Shown: one piece after another, positions 47,154 through 55,454 of the stretch
Layout of the letters: each line of letters starts with the position of its first letter
Numbering within the stretch: position 1 is the first letter of the stretch
From: a virus
Strand: one strand, 5' to 3'
IMG/VR virus record: IMGVR_UViG_3300042507_003741
Coordinates: 17,602 to 81,601 of that record
Length of the DNA stretch: 64,000 nucleotides
Position numbers and translations under genes: made by a program
The notes under the pieces: model-generated
Database searches by the model: none
What the model was told of the DNA's origin: nothing
Seen by the model: only the letters and a program-made list of their open reading frames with translations

Positions 47154-47186
47154 CCCTGGGCGGAGTCGGAGGTTCTCCGCCCAGGG
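47154..47186 (-). terminator. 12-pair hairpin between SSB and helicase
   Basis: CCCTGGGCGGAG (47154-47165) pairs perfectly with CTCCGCCCAGGG (47175-47186) across nine bases. On the transcribed strand it is followed by CTTCTCTTTC, a weak T-rich run. It lies in the 73-base gap after the SSB gene, as the hairpin at 8633-8657 follows ERF in unit 1. It may reduce transcription into the helicase. Confidence 0.55.
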
Positions 47187-47203
47187 CGGGCGCGCGCCTC
47201 TTG

Positions 47204-47533
47204 TCAGGCGAAATCCCCTGCGTACTCAGGCTCGGCCTTGGACTTGCTGCCGCAGAGCTGGAGCGTCCGGACCTTCAGCACAGCCTTGCTGCGCTGCTGC
47301 CCGTCCTTCTCCCACTTCTGCGTCTGGAACTCCCCTTCCACCAGCACGGGCGTTCCCTTGGTCACGTAGCCGATGGCGCCGTTTGGCTTCCACCACTCGC
47401 AGTCAAAGAACTCCACGCTGTCCTTGTAGCCATTGCAGGCAATGCCGAACTTGGCAACTTCGTTCTCACCGACCTGGCGAATCTCGGGATCCTTGGTCAC
47501 ATTCCCGAGAGCAACGAAACGCTGGTAACCCAT
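47204..47533 (-). CDS. ssb: single-stranded DNA-binding protein
   Basis: ATG at 47533 has AAGGAGG seven bases upstream, so I prefer it to 47539; 109 residues. The OB-fold is plain: MGYQRFVALGNVTKDPEIRQ, VAKFGIACNGYK, FFDCEWWKPNGAIGYVTKGT, PVLVEGEFQTQKWEKDGQQR. The usual acidic tip is only hinted at by EPEYAGDFA. It coats single strands made by the RecE-like nuclease and works with ERF. Unit 1 has no counterpart at the same place. Confidence 0.88.
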   Translation of the reverse strand: MGYQRFVALGNVTKDPEIRQVGENEVAKFGIACNGYKDSVEFFDCEWWKPNGAIGYVTKGTPVLVEGEFQTQKWEKDGQQRSKAVLKVRTLQLCGSKSKAEPEYAGDFA

Positions 47534-47535
47534 GA

Positions 47536-48165
47536 TCATTCCTCCTTGTTCTTCCAGACCCTGTTGAACTCCGACTCACAACGCTTGTAGACCTCCGGAG
47601 CCACGGCCTTTTCCTTGGCCCGCAGCCGGACGGTATCCAGATGCTTCTTCGCCGTGGCCTCGTCCTTGGCCTCTGCGATGGCCTTCTTGGCCTCGGCTTC
47701 GTACTGCATGGTCTTGGCGTGATTGGCAGGCTGTGCCTCTGCAATCGCCACGCTCTGCCCATCGTCATCCGCCTCGCCGCTGAACCCGCCAGCCAGGGCC
47801 ATGAGCAGCGTCCGCTTGGCGTAGGTCATGGCAGCCCCAAAGGACTGCATGTCGCTCTTGCCCATCAGCAACGGGGCGATGCCCGTGATGTACTCGCCCG
47901 ACAGGTGTCGCAGCGTGCCCATGACGATCCACTGACCGTTGACCACGCCCGGCCGGAAGTCCGGAAGAGCGATGCCGTTCTTCGTCAACGGTCCCCGCAA
48001 CGCCTCGCAGCACGCCGAGTAGGAGGCGAACTTGCTGCGAAAGTGCGGGTTGGCACTGTCGAACTTCACCACCGGGTAGTCGGCCTGGGCGGCTGCCAGG
48101 GCCTTGGTCAAATGGCCGGTCGCAGGCGAACTGCTCGGGCCCAAGATGTCGTTGTTGTCATTCAT
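47536..48165 (-). CDS. erf: ERF-family single-strand annealing protein, unit 2
   Basis: ATG at 48165 overlaps the RecE-like stop as ATGA and has AGGAGGTGG upstream; 209 residues. The core reads YPVVKFDSANPHFRSKFASY, SACCEALRGPLTKNGIALPD, VMGTLRHLSGEYITGIAPLL, SFGAAMTYAKRTLLMALAGG and EADDDGQ. It anneals complementary strands with SSB and the RecE-like nuclease. It is diverged from the unit 1 protein, which suggests old divergence rather than recent duplication. Confidence 0.85.
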   Translation of the reverse strand: MNDNNDILGPSSSPATGHLTKALAAAQADYPVVKFDSANPHFRSKFASYSACCEALRGPLTKNGIALPDFRPGVVNGQWIVMGTLRHLSGEYITGIAPLLMGKSDMQSFGAAMTYAKRTLLMALAGGFSGEADDDGQSVAIAEAQPANHAKTMQYEAEAKKAIAEAKDEATAKKHLDTVRLRAKEKAVAPEVYKRCESEFNRVWKNKEE

Positions 48166-49022
48166 ATGATCACCACCTCCTCCTGCTTGCCGCGGGCCCA
48201 ACGCGGGATCTCCATCTCCGTGATCTCGCCGTGATCAGCGGGCATGTAGATGCCGGTCGAACGACGCAGCCGAACCTCCTCCATCACGCTGACCAACCGC
48301 TGGCCAGCCTCCTCCACCAAGTCATCAGGCAGATGGAACACATGACACGCATAGGGCGGCATGGTCTGAACGAAGACGAACGGCATGCGGAACGGCTGGT
48401 AACCGACCTGTTCCGCACCGCGGCAGTACAGCCACTGCTGCTCCGCATAGCCGTAGTCAAAGACGCTGCGGTACAGCCGGTCCCAAGGAGCCGATGTGGT
48501 CTTGAGATCCCACCACAGTTCCGGGGTCACGCCGTCCGGACGCACCTTGAGAAGGTGTCCATGCTCGTCCTGCCAGAAGACTGACAACTGCGTCTCGGAG
48601 GTCTGGTCCATCAACGCTTTGGCGGCACTGTTGGCCTCCATGTTTTCGACCATCTTGCGATAGACCCAAGCCTGGTCGGCCGTACAGCAGATGCCCGTCT
48701 GGGCCGCCTCCCACTCCCGGTATGCCTTGGTGCTGCGGGAACCGTTTGCCCCCAGCACCTCATCCGGCGGGATGCAGACCAGGGAGTCGAAGGTCTTCCC
48801 GGCACACAGCCCCATGACGATCTCATCGAACTCCCCGCCACGCTTGGTGGCCGAGTTGCCCGTGAACAGGGGATAGCCCTGGTCCAGCCACTGCTGGGCC
48901 TCGCCGCCGCCCTTGAGGACAGCTAGCAGGAATGACCGGCTGTCGAACGCCTTGAGCGAGTGGTAGGCACTGCTCGCCATGCCGATGACCTTCACCGGCC
49001 CGTTAGAAACATCGATGTCCAT
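48162..49022 (-). CDS. RecE-like PD-(D/E)XK exonuclease, unit 2
   Basis: The start at 49022 has GGAGGTGTAC upstream; 286 residues. It has the same plan as the unit 1 nuclease: SSAYHSLKAFDSRSFLLAVL, GGEFDEIVMGLCAGKTFDSL, HLLKVRPDGVTPELWWDLKT (D ... D-x-K) and a Tyr/Gln helix FDYGYAEQQWLYCRGAEQVG. It generates 3' single strands for ERF. It diverges from integrase 2 across a 330-base gap that should hold both promoters. Confidence 0.8.
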   Translation of the reverse strand: MDIDVSNGPVKVIGMASSAYHSLKAFDSRSFLLAVLKGGGEAQQWLDQGYPLFTGNSATKRGGEFDEIVMGLCAGKTFDSLVCIPPDEVLGANGSRSTKAYREWEAAQTGICCTADQAWVYRKMVENMEANSAAKALMDQTSETQLSVFWQDEHGHLLKVRPDGVTPELWWDLKTTSAPWDRLYRSVFDYGYAEQQWLYCRGAEQVGYQPFRMPFVFVQTMPPYACHVFHLPDDLVEEAGQRLVSVMEEVRLRRSTGIYMPADHGEITEMEIPRWARGKQEEVVII

Positions 49023-49351
49023 ATGTACACCTCCGAGGAAAAAAACAGCCCGTCCGTGGGCGACCGTCCGATCCTTCAGCCCTTCCGTGGGCGGAGCCTC
49101 CTGAACGCTTTGCCAAACTGTCCGGCGACAAGAAGGCCGAGACAGAGTTCCATTTGGTGCAGCCAGACGAGGGCTGCGAGAACGGCCAGATAGACCGTCT
49201 CTAAGATTGGCTCAACTCGCTCAAGCAGTGCGAGGAGCGACGGGCCGCTAACCAACTGAGCTAGTTGCCCGAAGCTCTGGAAATACCCCTTATGCTGGGG
49301 CGCCCAACCGTGCGAGGCACCGCGGCAATTATCCCCGGCGGGAGATACACC
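49023..49351. other. divergent intergenic region before integrase 2
   Basis: This gap of about 330 bases holds no well-supported gene. It must carry promoters for integrase 2 (plus) and the recombination operon (minus). A weak plus-strand pair TTGCCC (49265) and TATGCT (49291) is 20 bases apart. On the minus strand at 49247-49270 the sequence CTAGCTCAGTTGGTTAGCG resembles a tRNA D-arm, possibly an attachment-site relic, but no complete tRNA folds here. A minus-strand frame (49076 to about 49246) encodes a hydrophobic stretch (VYLAVLAALVWLHQMELCLG) without a good start. Confidence 0.4.
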
Positions 49352-50179
49352 ATGACTTTGCTGGAGCTTGCTCGCCTCTACCACAACCGCGTGGGAGGAT
49401 CCACAGGATACCTGGAGCAACTGGAGGTTTTCGTCAGGCGACTGGACTGGCAGGCCAAAGACTTGCATCCCGACCGCATCGACGCCTACCTGACGGACGC
49501 CCTGAAGCATCTTGCTCCCTCCACCGTTCGCAACCACAGGAAAATGCTGCGTTGTCTGCTGCATTTCGCCGCCTCCGAGCGACTTGTGGACGCCAGTATA
49601 CTCAGGCCACTCAGGCGTGTCAAGCAGATTCCCCCAAACCCGAGGGCGTGGAGCCATGCGGAGATTCGTTCGCTTCTGGCGGCAGCCGCGAATCTGGCTG
49701 GTGGGCGCAAATGCCCGCGAGCCACGCTGGCACGGGCGTGGATCCTGGTGGCTTACTCCACCGGCCTGCGTCTGGATGACTTGCTTTCGATCAGGCATGA
49801 CCAAATCCGTGGCCAACGTCTCTGCCCCAGTCAGCACAAGGTGGGATGGCCCCATGTCTGCTGGCTGGATGACAATGCCCTGGCAGCCATACGACAACTG
49901 CCGATCCTTGGGCCGCGTATCTTTGGCGACCTGATCTGCCGAGACAAGGTGATGGCCCTGATGCGGCAGATCCGAAAGGCTGCCGGACTGCCTGGCAGCA
50001 CTAAGTTTCTGCGGCGATCAGGGGCGACCTACTGCGAAATCGCCGGGAAAGACGCCACTGGACACTTAGGACATAGAAGCCCTGGCATGAAGGCGTACTA
50101 CGTGGACAGGCTCTTGCTGGCCGAGGAGAAGCGGCAGGAACCTACGGCGCCACCGCTAGAACTGGTTGAGAGCCCCTAG
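49352..50179 (+). CDS. int: tyrosine integrase, unit 2
   Basis: ATG at 49352 has GGCGGGAG upstream; 275 residues. Catalytic residues: Arg140 in AYSTGLRLDDL, Lys163 in SQHKVGWP, Arg221 in TKFLRRSGAT, His241 in HLGHRSPG, and Tyr249 or Tyr250 in KAYYVDR. Box II begins with Lys218 rather than His, as in integrase 1. The N-terminal ~95 residues form the core-binding domain. It promotes site-specific integration and excision. It converges on the large internal virion gene with a 24-base overlap, the same layout as in unit 1. Confidence 0.9.
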   Translation: MTLLELARLYHNRVGGSTGYLEQLEVFVRRLDWQAKDLHPDRIDAYLTDALKHLAPSTVRNHRKMLRCLLHFAASERLVDASILRPLRRVKQIPPNPRAWSHAEIRSLLAAAANLAGGRKCPRATLARAWILVAYSTGLRLDDLLSIRHDQIRGQRLCPSQHKVGWPHVCWLDDNALAAIRQLPILGPRIFGDLICRDKVMALMRQIRKAAGLPGSTKFLRRSGATYCEIAGKDATGHLGHRSPGMKAYYVDRLLLAEEKRQEPTAPPLELVESP

Positions 50180-53100
50180 CATCTCTAGCGGATCCGCGGC
50201 CATCTTCTTCTTCTCGCGGGCTCGCTTTGCCGCTTCGCTTTGGATGATCTTGTACAAGAGGTACAAGTCCTTCTGCTCCTTCGGCATGGCCCGCAGCACA
50301 TCCTCGGGGACCGTGATGTTCTCATAGGTCCGGACGCCGGGCGTTGTCTCCAGGATGCTGTTGAGCATGTCCCGAGCAGCCTGCCGCTTGGCCCGATCCT
50401 GGTCGATGTCCGTGAGCTTGGCACCAGCCAAGAGGTTCCATGCTGCCTTGGTGTACTTGTCTGCCGGGGCCAGACGGTCATCGGTGAACTGTCGGTACAT
50501 GCCGAGGGCACGGGTGCCGAACGGCACAAAGTTGGTGACCACCTGCTCCAGCGGTCGGCCGATCTCACCGAAGTCCCGCTCCAAGACCGAGTACAGGTCG
50601 GTGAGATCCCGTCCAGAATAGAGCTGCCGGTTGGTGAAATACTCAATCGGGGCTTTGATGATCGGGCTGGTCATGCCCAGCAGATTGGACCCGGTCTGGC
50701 GGATGGTGTCGGCAATCCGGGACGAGGTGGTGGCACCCACGCCGGGCGTGACGGTGTTGAAGAACGCCTCCCAGGGAGCGTCGATGCTCGTCAGGAACCG
50801 TTGCAGGTTGGGATTCCCCGAGCCCCACTCAGGCGGAAGCGGAATGGCAGCCGACCGCCGCAGATGCTCGGGAATGAAGTTGTCCTCGCTCGGCTCCGTG
50901 CCTCTGGTGACCGCACGGATCGACTGCCCCATCAGACCGCCGGGGCGATAGAGCGTGTTGTTGACGATGCTGGGGACAATGCCCTTTTGGAAACTATAGA
51001 AGGGCAGCGCCCGCTTCAGGCGGTTGCGCTCAAAGGATGTAAAAGCCTGTGGCGAATAGTCCACCTGGCTGAGACGCACCAAGTCGGCCGCCTCTCCGGG
51101 ATCGACGCCCTTGCGCAACTGATTCAGGAACACGCCGCCACGCAAGGCATCTTCCGACACCGATCCAACGGCGTCGTTCAGCACCAGGAACGGATTGCGG
51201 TTCCGAGTCGGCGCCCGGTCCAAGATTCCAACGCCACGCAGGCTGAAGAAATCGTTGGCAAAGTCTCCCCAGGAGCGGCTTGGATTTAAGAACGCCCGAC
51301 CTACGCTCTGGTCATTGCCAGCCCCCAGCCAGCCGCCGCGGATCTGCTGCTCGGGCAGGCCGCTGATATCGTCCAGGATGTTGCCGCCGCCGATGCGATT
51401 AGCCGCGGTCAGGTCTTGGAAGCGGGCGACACGCTGCGCGGGGGTTAGGCCCTGGAAGCCCGGGGCCCTGGCTAGCCGGCGGGCCACTGCGTCGGTGTTG
51501 CCCATCGACGCTCGCAGCGCGGCCCACCAGTCCAGCGGATTGAAGGCACCGAACGTAGCGGCGTTGAGCTGGCCAGAATAGGTATTGCGGGTGTGGAACG
51601 CTGGGCTGGCGAGGGCACCCACCTTAAAGGCGTTGGTGAACCCATCCAGCAGGCCGACCATCCCACGCTCGGCATCGCCAGCCTGCGAGGATTTGACCAC
51701 CGTCCGCATCTGCTCAACCAGCCGCTCGGGCACGGCAAGGTTGGTGATGTCGGCGCCGAACCTCTGCTGCCACACTTGCCGCAGGTTGTCAGGATCGAAC
51801 CCAAGGCGGCGAGCGGCATCGGTGAGTTGCACCATGCCATCCGCCAGCCCGTTTGGCCCGATAACAGCAGTGGCCGCTTCCAGCCGCGGGATCAGCCGCT
51901 CGGCATTTGCCACCACGCGGCTCTGGCCACGCTCATAGCGAGACAGGTTCGTCCAGCCCGGGGTGTCGAAGATGCCCGTCCCGGTCTGCGCAAACTGCTG
52001 GTCGGAGCCGCGCAGCAAATTGACGAGCTGGTCCTGCCTCCTCTGGAGCGACCGCGTGGCCTCGGCCATCATCTGCTGCTGGGCCGGTGGGGCGGCGTTT
52101 TGGTATGCAGCGGACGCCTGGAGGTTAGAGATATCCTCCCGAAACGGACGGGCGATCCCGAGTTGATCGAAGGCATCGTCCAGCAGGTCGCGGGCCGGGA
52201 TCTGGTCAGCGGCAATCAGGCGCCGCTGGAGATCGGCCGCATCGAACGGCAGGCCGGCAGGTGTTCCTGGTGCCGACTGGAGCGCCCGGCCACCCGTCAG
52301 CAGGCGGAAGGTTCGCTGTCCGCCGGGGATGTCGGTGTAGTCCTGGCGGCTGCGGCCGAAGTTGTCGGCCGTATCCAGCAGCGTCTGGCTGCGGCCCCAC
52401 GGCTTCTCCACGCGCCCCGTGGCATTGGGCCGCACGGGATCCATGAGTCGCTCAAACCACTTCAACTGCCGCGGGAAGAAACCAGTACCAGAAGAACCTT
52501 GCCAATCTCTGTCAGGCAGGCCAGAGGCGACGGCGTTTTGCCTCGCCTGCTGCACCGCATCCATGTACGTGTCCCGCACCCCGCGGAACTCGTCCACGTT
52601 CTCCAGCACCCAGTCGGCCACGGCATCGCCGCTGGTTCGTTGCATTGGTCCGTACACGCCCGCGGCAGACGGCACGGCAGACGATTCGACATAATCCACC
52701 AACGCACGCTGAACGTCGGTGCTGTTGAACCGACGCAGCGAGTCGGGGATCGCAGCCGGGACGTTGGCAGCCCCAGCGGCACGCATGCCAGCCGCCACCT
52801 CCTCGGCGTCCACTCCAAGCACTTCGCGGAGCTGCCGCTGACGAAGGAGTTCTCTCGCCTCATCCGCCCGCGAGGCGTTCATCTTGGCAATGCGAGAGTC
52901 CCACTGGAGGTCGGGATTCAGCGTTCCGCCTGACGGGGCGTGGAATCCGGCGTACAGCGCGTTGACCACCGGGGCGGTGTAGGGGTTTCGCTTGGACGCT
53001 TCGCCCAGGGCATCCAGGCCGGTGGCAAGCCGGTTTCCAAACTGCTCGCCAAAGACATCGGTGCTGACTCCGATGTTGGTGCCGGGGATCCTGACATCCA

Positions 53101-53794
53101 TGAGCCTGGCGGCGCTGCCTGTCAGATCGTTTGGATCGACGCCATATCGCCGCGCCTGCTGTTGCCAGCGAGCAAGCGCCTCAGCCCGCGCGGTTGGGTC
53201 CGCGATCTCGTCCAACGCCTGCGCTGGCGTGATGGACCGCATGTAGCTGCGCACGCCGCGGCCTGCCGGGCGCCCAGCGCCTGCCGCTGTCCCGGCCCAT
53301 GCCTGCTCTGCCGCGTTTCGTAGAAGGCCCGTCGCCTTCATGGCCTTGCCAGTCTGTGTCAAAGCCCCGCGGCCAAGGATGGACAGAGGGTTGGCCCAGG
53401 TGAATGGATCCAGAAGCACCTCGGCGGCGAGCGATCCGGCGAAGTTGCCCCACGTATCCTTGTTGCCGATCATGCCATACTGCCGCAGCAGTTCGCGGCC
53501 AGTGACACGCTCCTCAGAATCCCCAAGAAACGACAGCGGCTTACCCGCCAGCACGCCACGCACCAAAGCCCCAGGCGTATCGAACAACCACCCGGCAGTG
53601 GCTAGACCGGAAGACCCAACCTGTGCCAGGGAGTTGAGCAGGCCGCTCTTCTCCTCCTGCGGCATGAGGTCGGCAATAGTCGCCCGCCGACGCAGTTCTT
53701 CCTCGGGGTCATCGGAAGGAAGAAGCCCGAGCTTTGCCTGCTCTTGCAACAGGCCATACGGATCGTAGAGGTCGAAGAGTGGAGACTGGGCCAT
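50156..53794 (-). CDS. large internal virion (ejection) protein, unit 2
   Basis: This 1212-residue protein is homologous to 11172-14660. Shared landmarks are SEERVTGRELLRQYGMIGNK near residue 90 (ERVTGRELNRMAGLAGPEDN in unit 1), and QVDYSPQAFTSFERNRLKRA, then LPFYSFQKGIVPSIVNNTLY in the C-terminal third. Probably an ejected protein that enters the cell with DNA. Helical with no signal peptide; a transglycosylase motif was not found. It ends tail to tail with integrase 2. Confidence 0.65.
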   Translation of the reverse strand: MAQSPLFDLYDPYGLLQEQAKLGLLPSDDPEEELRRRATIADLMPQEEKSGLLNSLAQVGSSGLATAGWLFDTPGALVRGVLAGKPLSFLGDSEERVTGRELLRQYGMIGNKDTWGNFAGSLAAEVLLDPFTWANPLSILGRGALTQTGKAMKATGLLRNAAEQAWAGTAAGAGRPAGRGVRSYMRSITPAQALDEIADPTARAEALARWQQQARRYGVDPNDLTGSAARLMDVRIPGTNIGVSTDVFGEQFGNRLATGLDALGEASKRNPYTAPVVNALYAGFHAPSGGTLNPDLQWDSRIAKMNASRADEARELLRQRQLREVLGVDAEEVAAGMRAAGAANVPAAIPDSLRRFNSTDVQRALVDYVESSAVPSAAGVYGPMQRTSGDAVADWVLENVDEFRGVRDTYMDAVQQARQNAVASGLPDRDWQGSSGTGFFPRQLKWFERLMDPVRPNATGRVEKPWGRSQTLLDTADNFGRSRQDYTDIPGGQRTFRLLTGGRALQSAPGTPAGLPFDAADLQRRLIAADQIPARDLLDDAFDQLGIARPFREDISNLQASAAYQNAAPPAQQQMMAEATRSLQRRQDQLVNLLRGSDQQFAQTGTGIFDTPGWTNLSRYERGQSRVVANAERLIPRLEAATAVIGPNGLADGMVQLTDAARRLGFDPDNLRQVWQQRFGADITNLAVPERLVEQMRTVVKSSQAGDAERGMVGLLDGFTNAFKVGALASPAFHTRNTYSGQLNAATFGAFNPLDWWAALRASMGNTDAVARRLARAPGFQGLTPAQRVARFQDLTAANRIGGGNILDDISGLPEQQIRGGWLGAGNDQSVGRAFLNPSRSWGDFANDFFSLRGVGILDRAPTRNRNPFLVLNDAVGSVSEDALRGGVFLNQLRKGVDPGEAADLVRLSQVDYSPQAFTSFERNRLKRALPFYSFQKGIVPSIVNNTLYRPGGLMGQSIRAVTRGTEPSEDNFIPEHLRRSAAIPLPPEWGSGNPNLQRFLTSIDAPWEAFFNTVTPGVGATTSSRIADTIRQTGSNLLGMTSPIIKAPIEYFTNRQLYSGRDLTDLYSVLERDFGEIGRPLEQVVTNFVPFGTRALGMYRQFTDDRLAPADKYTKAAWNLLAGAKLTDIDQDRAKRQAARDMLNSILETTPGVRTYENITVPEDVLRAMPKEQKDLYLLYKIIQSEAAKRAREKKKMAADPLEMLGALNQF

Positions 53795-53797
53795 TCG

Positions 53798-55447
53798 CTA
53801 CCGCAGATCGGAAGGCATGGGCTGCCAGAAGTCCCCGAACCAACCGCCGCGGCCGCCCGACCAGCCTGATGAGTACCCCCATCGCTGGATCAGGTCGCGG
53901 CGATAGGCCGGATCAGCAAGCGGCGACTTAATGCCGAGCAGCTCCGCTTGGCGCGCCAGGCCGAGGAGTTCGTCGTTCATGGCCGTAGCCTCACGCTCGC
54001 CAAAGCCGCCACCGGGGAGGTACTGGAAACGGTCGGATCGGCCGGCAATATCCTTCAGCGCATCGGATGCCTCTTGGCTGTCGGGCCGCCCAGTCATAAT
54101 GTCGTACAGGCCGGGAGACTGCTGCTTGTATGTCAACTCACCAAGTTGCCGCCGATCCGCGGACTCCTTGGCGGACTTCTCATCAGCGGCCTTGGCCGCC
54201 GCCTGCGTCTGCTGGCGCTGCACATCATTGGCGTCAGTGGCCATACGCTCGCGCGTCCCCCATTCACGCTCGCGGCTGTCGGCCTGATTTTGGGCGTCCA
54301 AAGCCCACTTCTCACGCTCGGTGCGCATGCGCTCAAAGAACTGTTCGCTCTCACGCTCCATGGCGGCGCGGCGTTCCTCACGCTCGGACCTGCGATCCTC
54401 CATGTTGGCCGCATGCTCCTGGGCACGGGCTTCGCGGTCGGCTGCGGCAATTGTCATCTGCGCTTCAATGGCCTTGAGCCGCGCATCGCCGGCCGGATCC
54501 TGCCGCGCCGCATTGGCGGCCTCAACACCCAGCGGCGTAGGCCCAAAGTTGATCGGACCACCAGGCCGGTTGGCGTTCAGTGCGGCGTTCTGCTGGTTCA
54601 TAATGGAAGAACGCATGGCATCGTCCATGCCTGGCAGAGCCAAGGCGCCCGCGTAGTTGCCTGCCCGCATCATTACCATGGCACGCCACTGGAGGTCGCG
54701 GGCCTGTTTGTCAGCCTGACGCTTTTGGGCGGCGGCAAGACGCAGGTCGCCGTCCGACATGTTTGTGGTGGCCTCGGCATCCTGACTTAGTCCGGCTTCA
54801 CGCGCCCACCGCGGCCGGCTGACGGCGTCGGTGTATCGCTCGTCCGCGGCGTTCAGAAGAGCGCGGGAAGCCTGGCTGCCGGCTCCACCCTTGGCGGCGT
54901 CGATCTCCAGCGCCCTTCGATTTTCGTTGGCGCTAGTCTGGTTGGCGAAATGCGGAACGTACACCTGCCCCTGTTGGCGAGCCGCAAGCCACGCTTGGGC
55001 CTCGGACTCGCCGTACTTGCGCTTAATATTGTCGTACAGCGAAACATCTTCTTTCGCCTTAGATGCGGCCTGCTGTGCCGCAAACTCCTGCGGACGATAC
55101 CGCTGCATCTCGTCAGGGTTGTCGGCCAGGAACTGGTCCCAGCTCGCCCGCTGCTCCGGAGTGCCGGGATCGACGGGCGTCTGTGGGTGTAGACCTGCCC
55201 GGCGAATCCGGCCCCGTTCGGCGGCCATGCGCGCGCTGTCGGCCGGTGCGCCGACTTCCGGCTCCATGGCAATCGGCGTGGCAGAGGCTTCTAGGTCGGC
55301 GGCGACGTTGGCCGGCTCGTTAGACCATCCCGGAAGAGCGCCACGGCGAGCCAGTTCCTGCTTGGCGGCTTCAGACAGGCCAGTGCCATCTTCGTTATTC
55401 AGGTAGCCCAGAAGCTCGTCGTTGCTCTTGTTCGCCAGCCAGCTCAT
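53798..55447 (-). CDS. internal virion protein with long coiled coil, unit 2
   Basis: This 549-residue protein begins MSWLANKSNDELLGYLNNED and carries a long charged helix (ARAQEHAANMEDRRSEREER, RAAMERESEQFFERMRTERE) likely to be coiled coil. It is syntenic with 14657-16756, and both have charged helical cores and Met/Gln-rich ends. It has no membrane segment or catalytic motif. It lies 3 bases upstream of the ejection-protein gene and is coupled to the preceding gene. Confidence 0.5.
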   Translation of the reverse strand: MSWLANKSNDELLGYLNNEDGTGLSEAAKQELARRGALPGWSNEPANVAADLEASATPIAMEPEVGAPADSARMAAERGRIRRAGLHPQTPVDPGTPEQRASWDQFLADNPDEMQRYRPQEFAAQQAASKAKEDVSLYDNIKRKYGESEAQAWLAARQQGQVYVPHFANQTSANENRRALEIDAAKGGAGSQASRALLNAADERYTDAVSRPRWAREAGLSQDAEATTNMSDGDLRLAAAQKRQADKQARDLQWRAMVMMRAGNYAGALALPGMDDAMRSSIMNQQNAALNANRPGGPINFGPTPLGVEAANAARQDPAGDARLKAIEAQMTIAAADREARAQEHAANMEDRRSEREERRAAMERESEQFFERMRTEREKWALDAQNQADSREREWGTRERMATDANDVQRQQTQAAAKAADEKSAKESADRRQLGELTYKQQSPGLYDIMTGRPDSQEASDALKDIAGRSDRFQYLPGGGFGEREATAMNDELLGLARQAELLGIKSPLADPAYRRDLIQRWGYSSGWSGGRGGWFGDFWQPMPSDLR

Positions 55448-55454
55448 TCCAACC

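Noticed and set aside
49200-49290. Complete tRNA gene
   Set aside because: Only a D-arm-like stretch matches. The 3' half of the D-stem, the anticodon stem and the T-arm do not fold.
49076-49897. Minus-strand frame opposite integrase 2
   Set aside because: Most of it is antisense to the integrase; only the last ~60 codons, in the intergenic part, are hydrophobic and even they lack a start with a ribosome site.
10359-50179. Integron integrase (IntI) for the attC-like sites
   Set aside because: The two recombinases are short phage-type enzymes next to recombination genes, and neither shows the extra IntI-specific helix region between boxes as far as can be seen.
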